Source: Limihaloglobus sulfuriphilus (GTDB lineage Bacteria; Planctomycetota; Phycisphaerae; Sedimentisphaerales; Sedimentisphaeraceae). From it: a stretch of 64,000 nt of DNA. Under the pieces are notes generated by a model. That model searched no databases. It saw nothing but the letters and a program-made list of their open reading frames with translations, and was not told the DNA's origin. The stretch is taken from NCBI RefSeq assembly GCF_001999965.1, contig NZ_CP019646.1:3038001-3102000 (forward strand). The letters run 5' to 3'. The position numbers were made by a program, and so were the translations under genes. Positions 63,792-64,000 of this stretch are shown here, one piece after another. The first letter of the stretch is position 1; each line of letters begins with the position of its first letter.

Positions 63792-64000
63792 TTATACAAC
63801 TTCACTTGCAAGAGAGATAATCTTCATAAAGTTCTTCTCACGAAGCTCTCTTGCCACAGCACCGAAAATACGGGTGCCGATAGGATTGTTCTCGGCGTCT
63901 ATCATCACTGCCGCATTGCTGTCGAAGCGTACATAACTGCCGTCAGGACGTTTGACGGGGGCTTTTGTCCGGACGATAACGCATTTATATACCTTCTTGG
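63792..64000 (-). CDS. rplN: 50S ribosomal protein L14, partial (N-terminus beyond window edge)
   Basis: The last 68 residues of L14 are visible ([40 protein letters not shown], then [21 protein letters not shown]). It is the first of the spc-type genes in this window; upstream genes are outside. The protein sits at the interface between the subunits. Confidence 0.96.
   Translation of the reverse strand, partial: KKVYKCVIVRTKAPVKRPDGSYVRFDSNAAVMIDAENNPIGTRIFGAVARELREKNFMKIISLASEVV

Overview
The window looks like chromosome from a Gram-negative planctomycete, most likely class Phycisphaerae (Sedimentisphaerales-like). This rests on the combination of a Tat/lipobox sulfatase, a PEP-CTERM protein, a giant dockerin-bearing extracellular protein, an ECF sigma factor with a membrane partner, pseudopilins and a complete type IV pilus locus with secretin. 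The taxonomy is inferred from gene content only.

Layout. 1-2.3 kb: secreted sulfatase (cut by the window edge) and secreted lactonase-fold beta-propeller, minus strand. 3-5.5 kb: pyrK and pyrD, the two subunits of dihydroorotate dehydrogenase B, split by a 0.7 kb repeat block. 6.1-6.7 kb: a small unknown gene overlapping a YggU/DUF167 gene. 6.8-7.8 kb: Gfo/Idh/MocA oxidoreductase. 7.9-26.9 kb: minus-strand type IV pilus locus in the order pilB, pilC, two pseudopilins, pilV-like, (GxxExxY gene), pilW-like, two pilX-like paralogues, pilM, pilN, pilO, parA, pilP-like, pilQ, pilT. 27.06-28.59 kb: an intact ISAs1-type insertion sequence with 19-bp ends and a 10-bp target duplication. 28.7-33.6 kb: zinc-ribbon membrane protein, L-rhamnose mutarotase, an A+T-rich type II restriction-modification pair and an RmlD-like reductase. 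34-44.8 kb: a 3405-residue dockerin protein and a PEP-CTERM protein. 45-47.2 kb: ECF sigma factor, putative anti-sigma factor, pseudopilin. 47.3-53.8 kb: UDP-sugar pyrophosphorylase, corrinoid-protein reductive activator and uvrB. 54-64 kb: spc/alpha ribosomal operon (rplN to rplQ, with secY, adk, map, infA, rpoA) ending in a HIT gene and a clear terminator.

The most unusual content is non-coding. About ten intergenic spaces, most of them inside the pilus locus and around pyrD, are filled with chains of short hairpin-forming modules joined by a recurrent A+T-rich linker. Modules occur in both orientations and different combinations. They show compensatory stem changes, one in-place loop inversion and a tandem triplication. 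A GxxExxY gene (PD-(D/E)xK nuclease-like) is bounded on both sides by copies of one module, and the left copy supplies its stop codon. I propose that this gene and the hairpin-module chains form one undescribed repeat-propagation system; the link is inference. A second palindrome-rich family (exact 303-bp period) lies at 51.0-51.7 kb, and heptamer (TTARGAA) arrays follow several stop codons.
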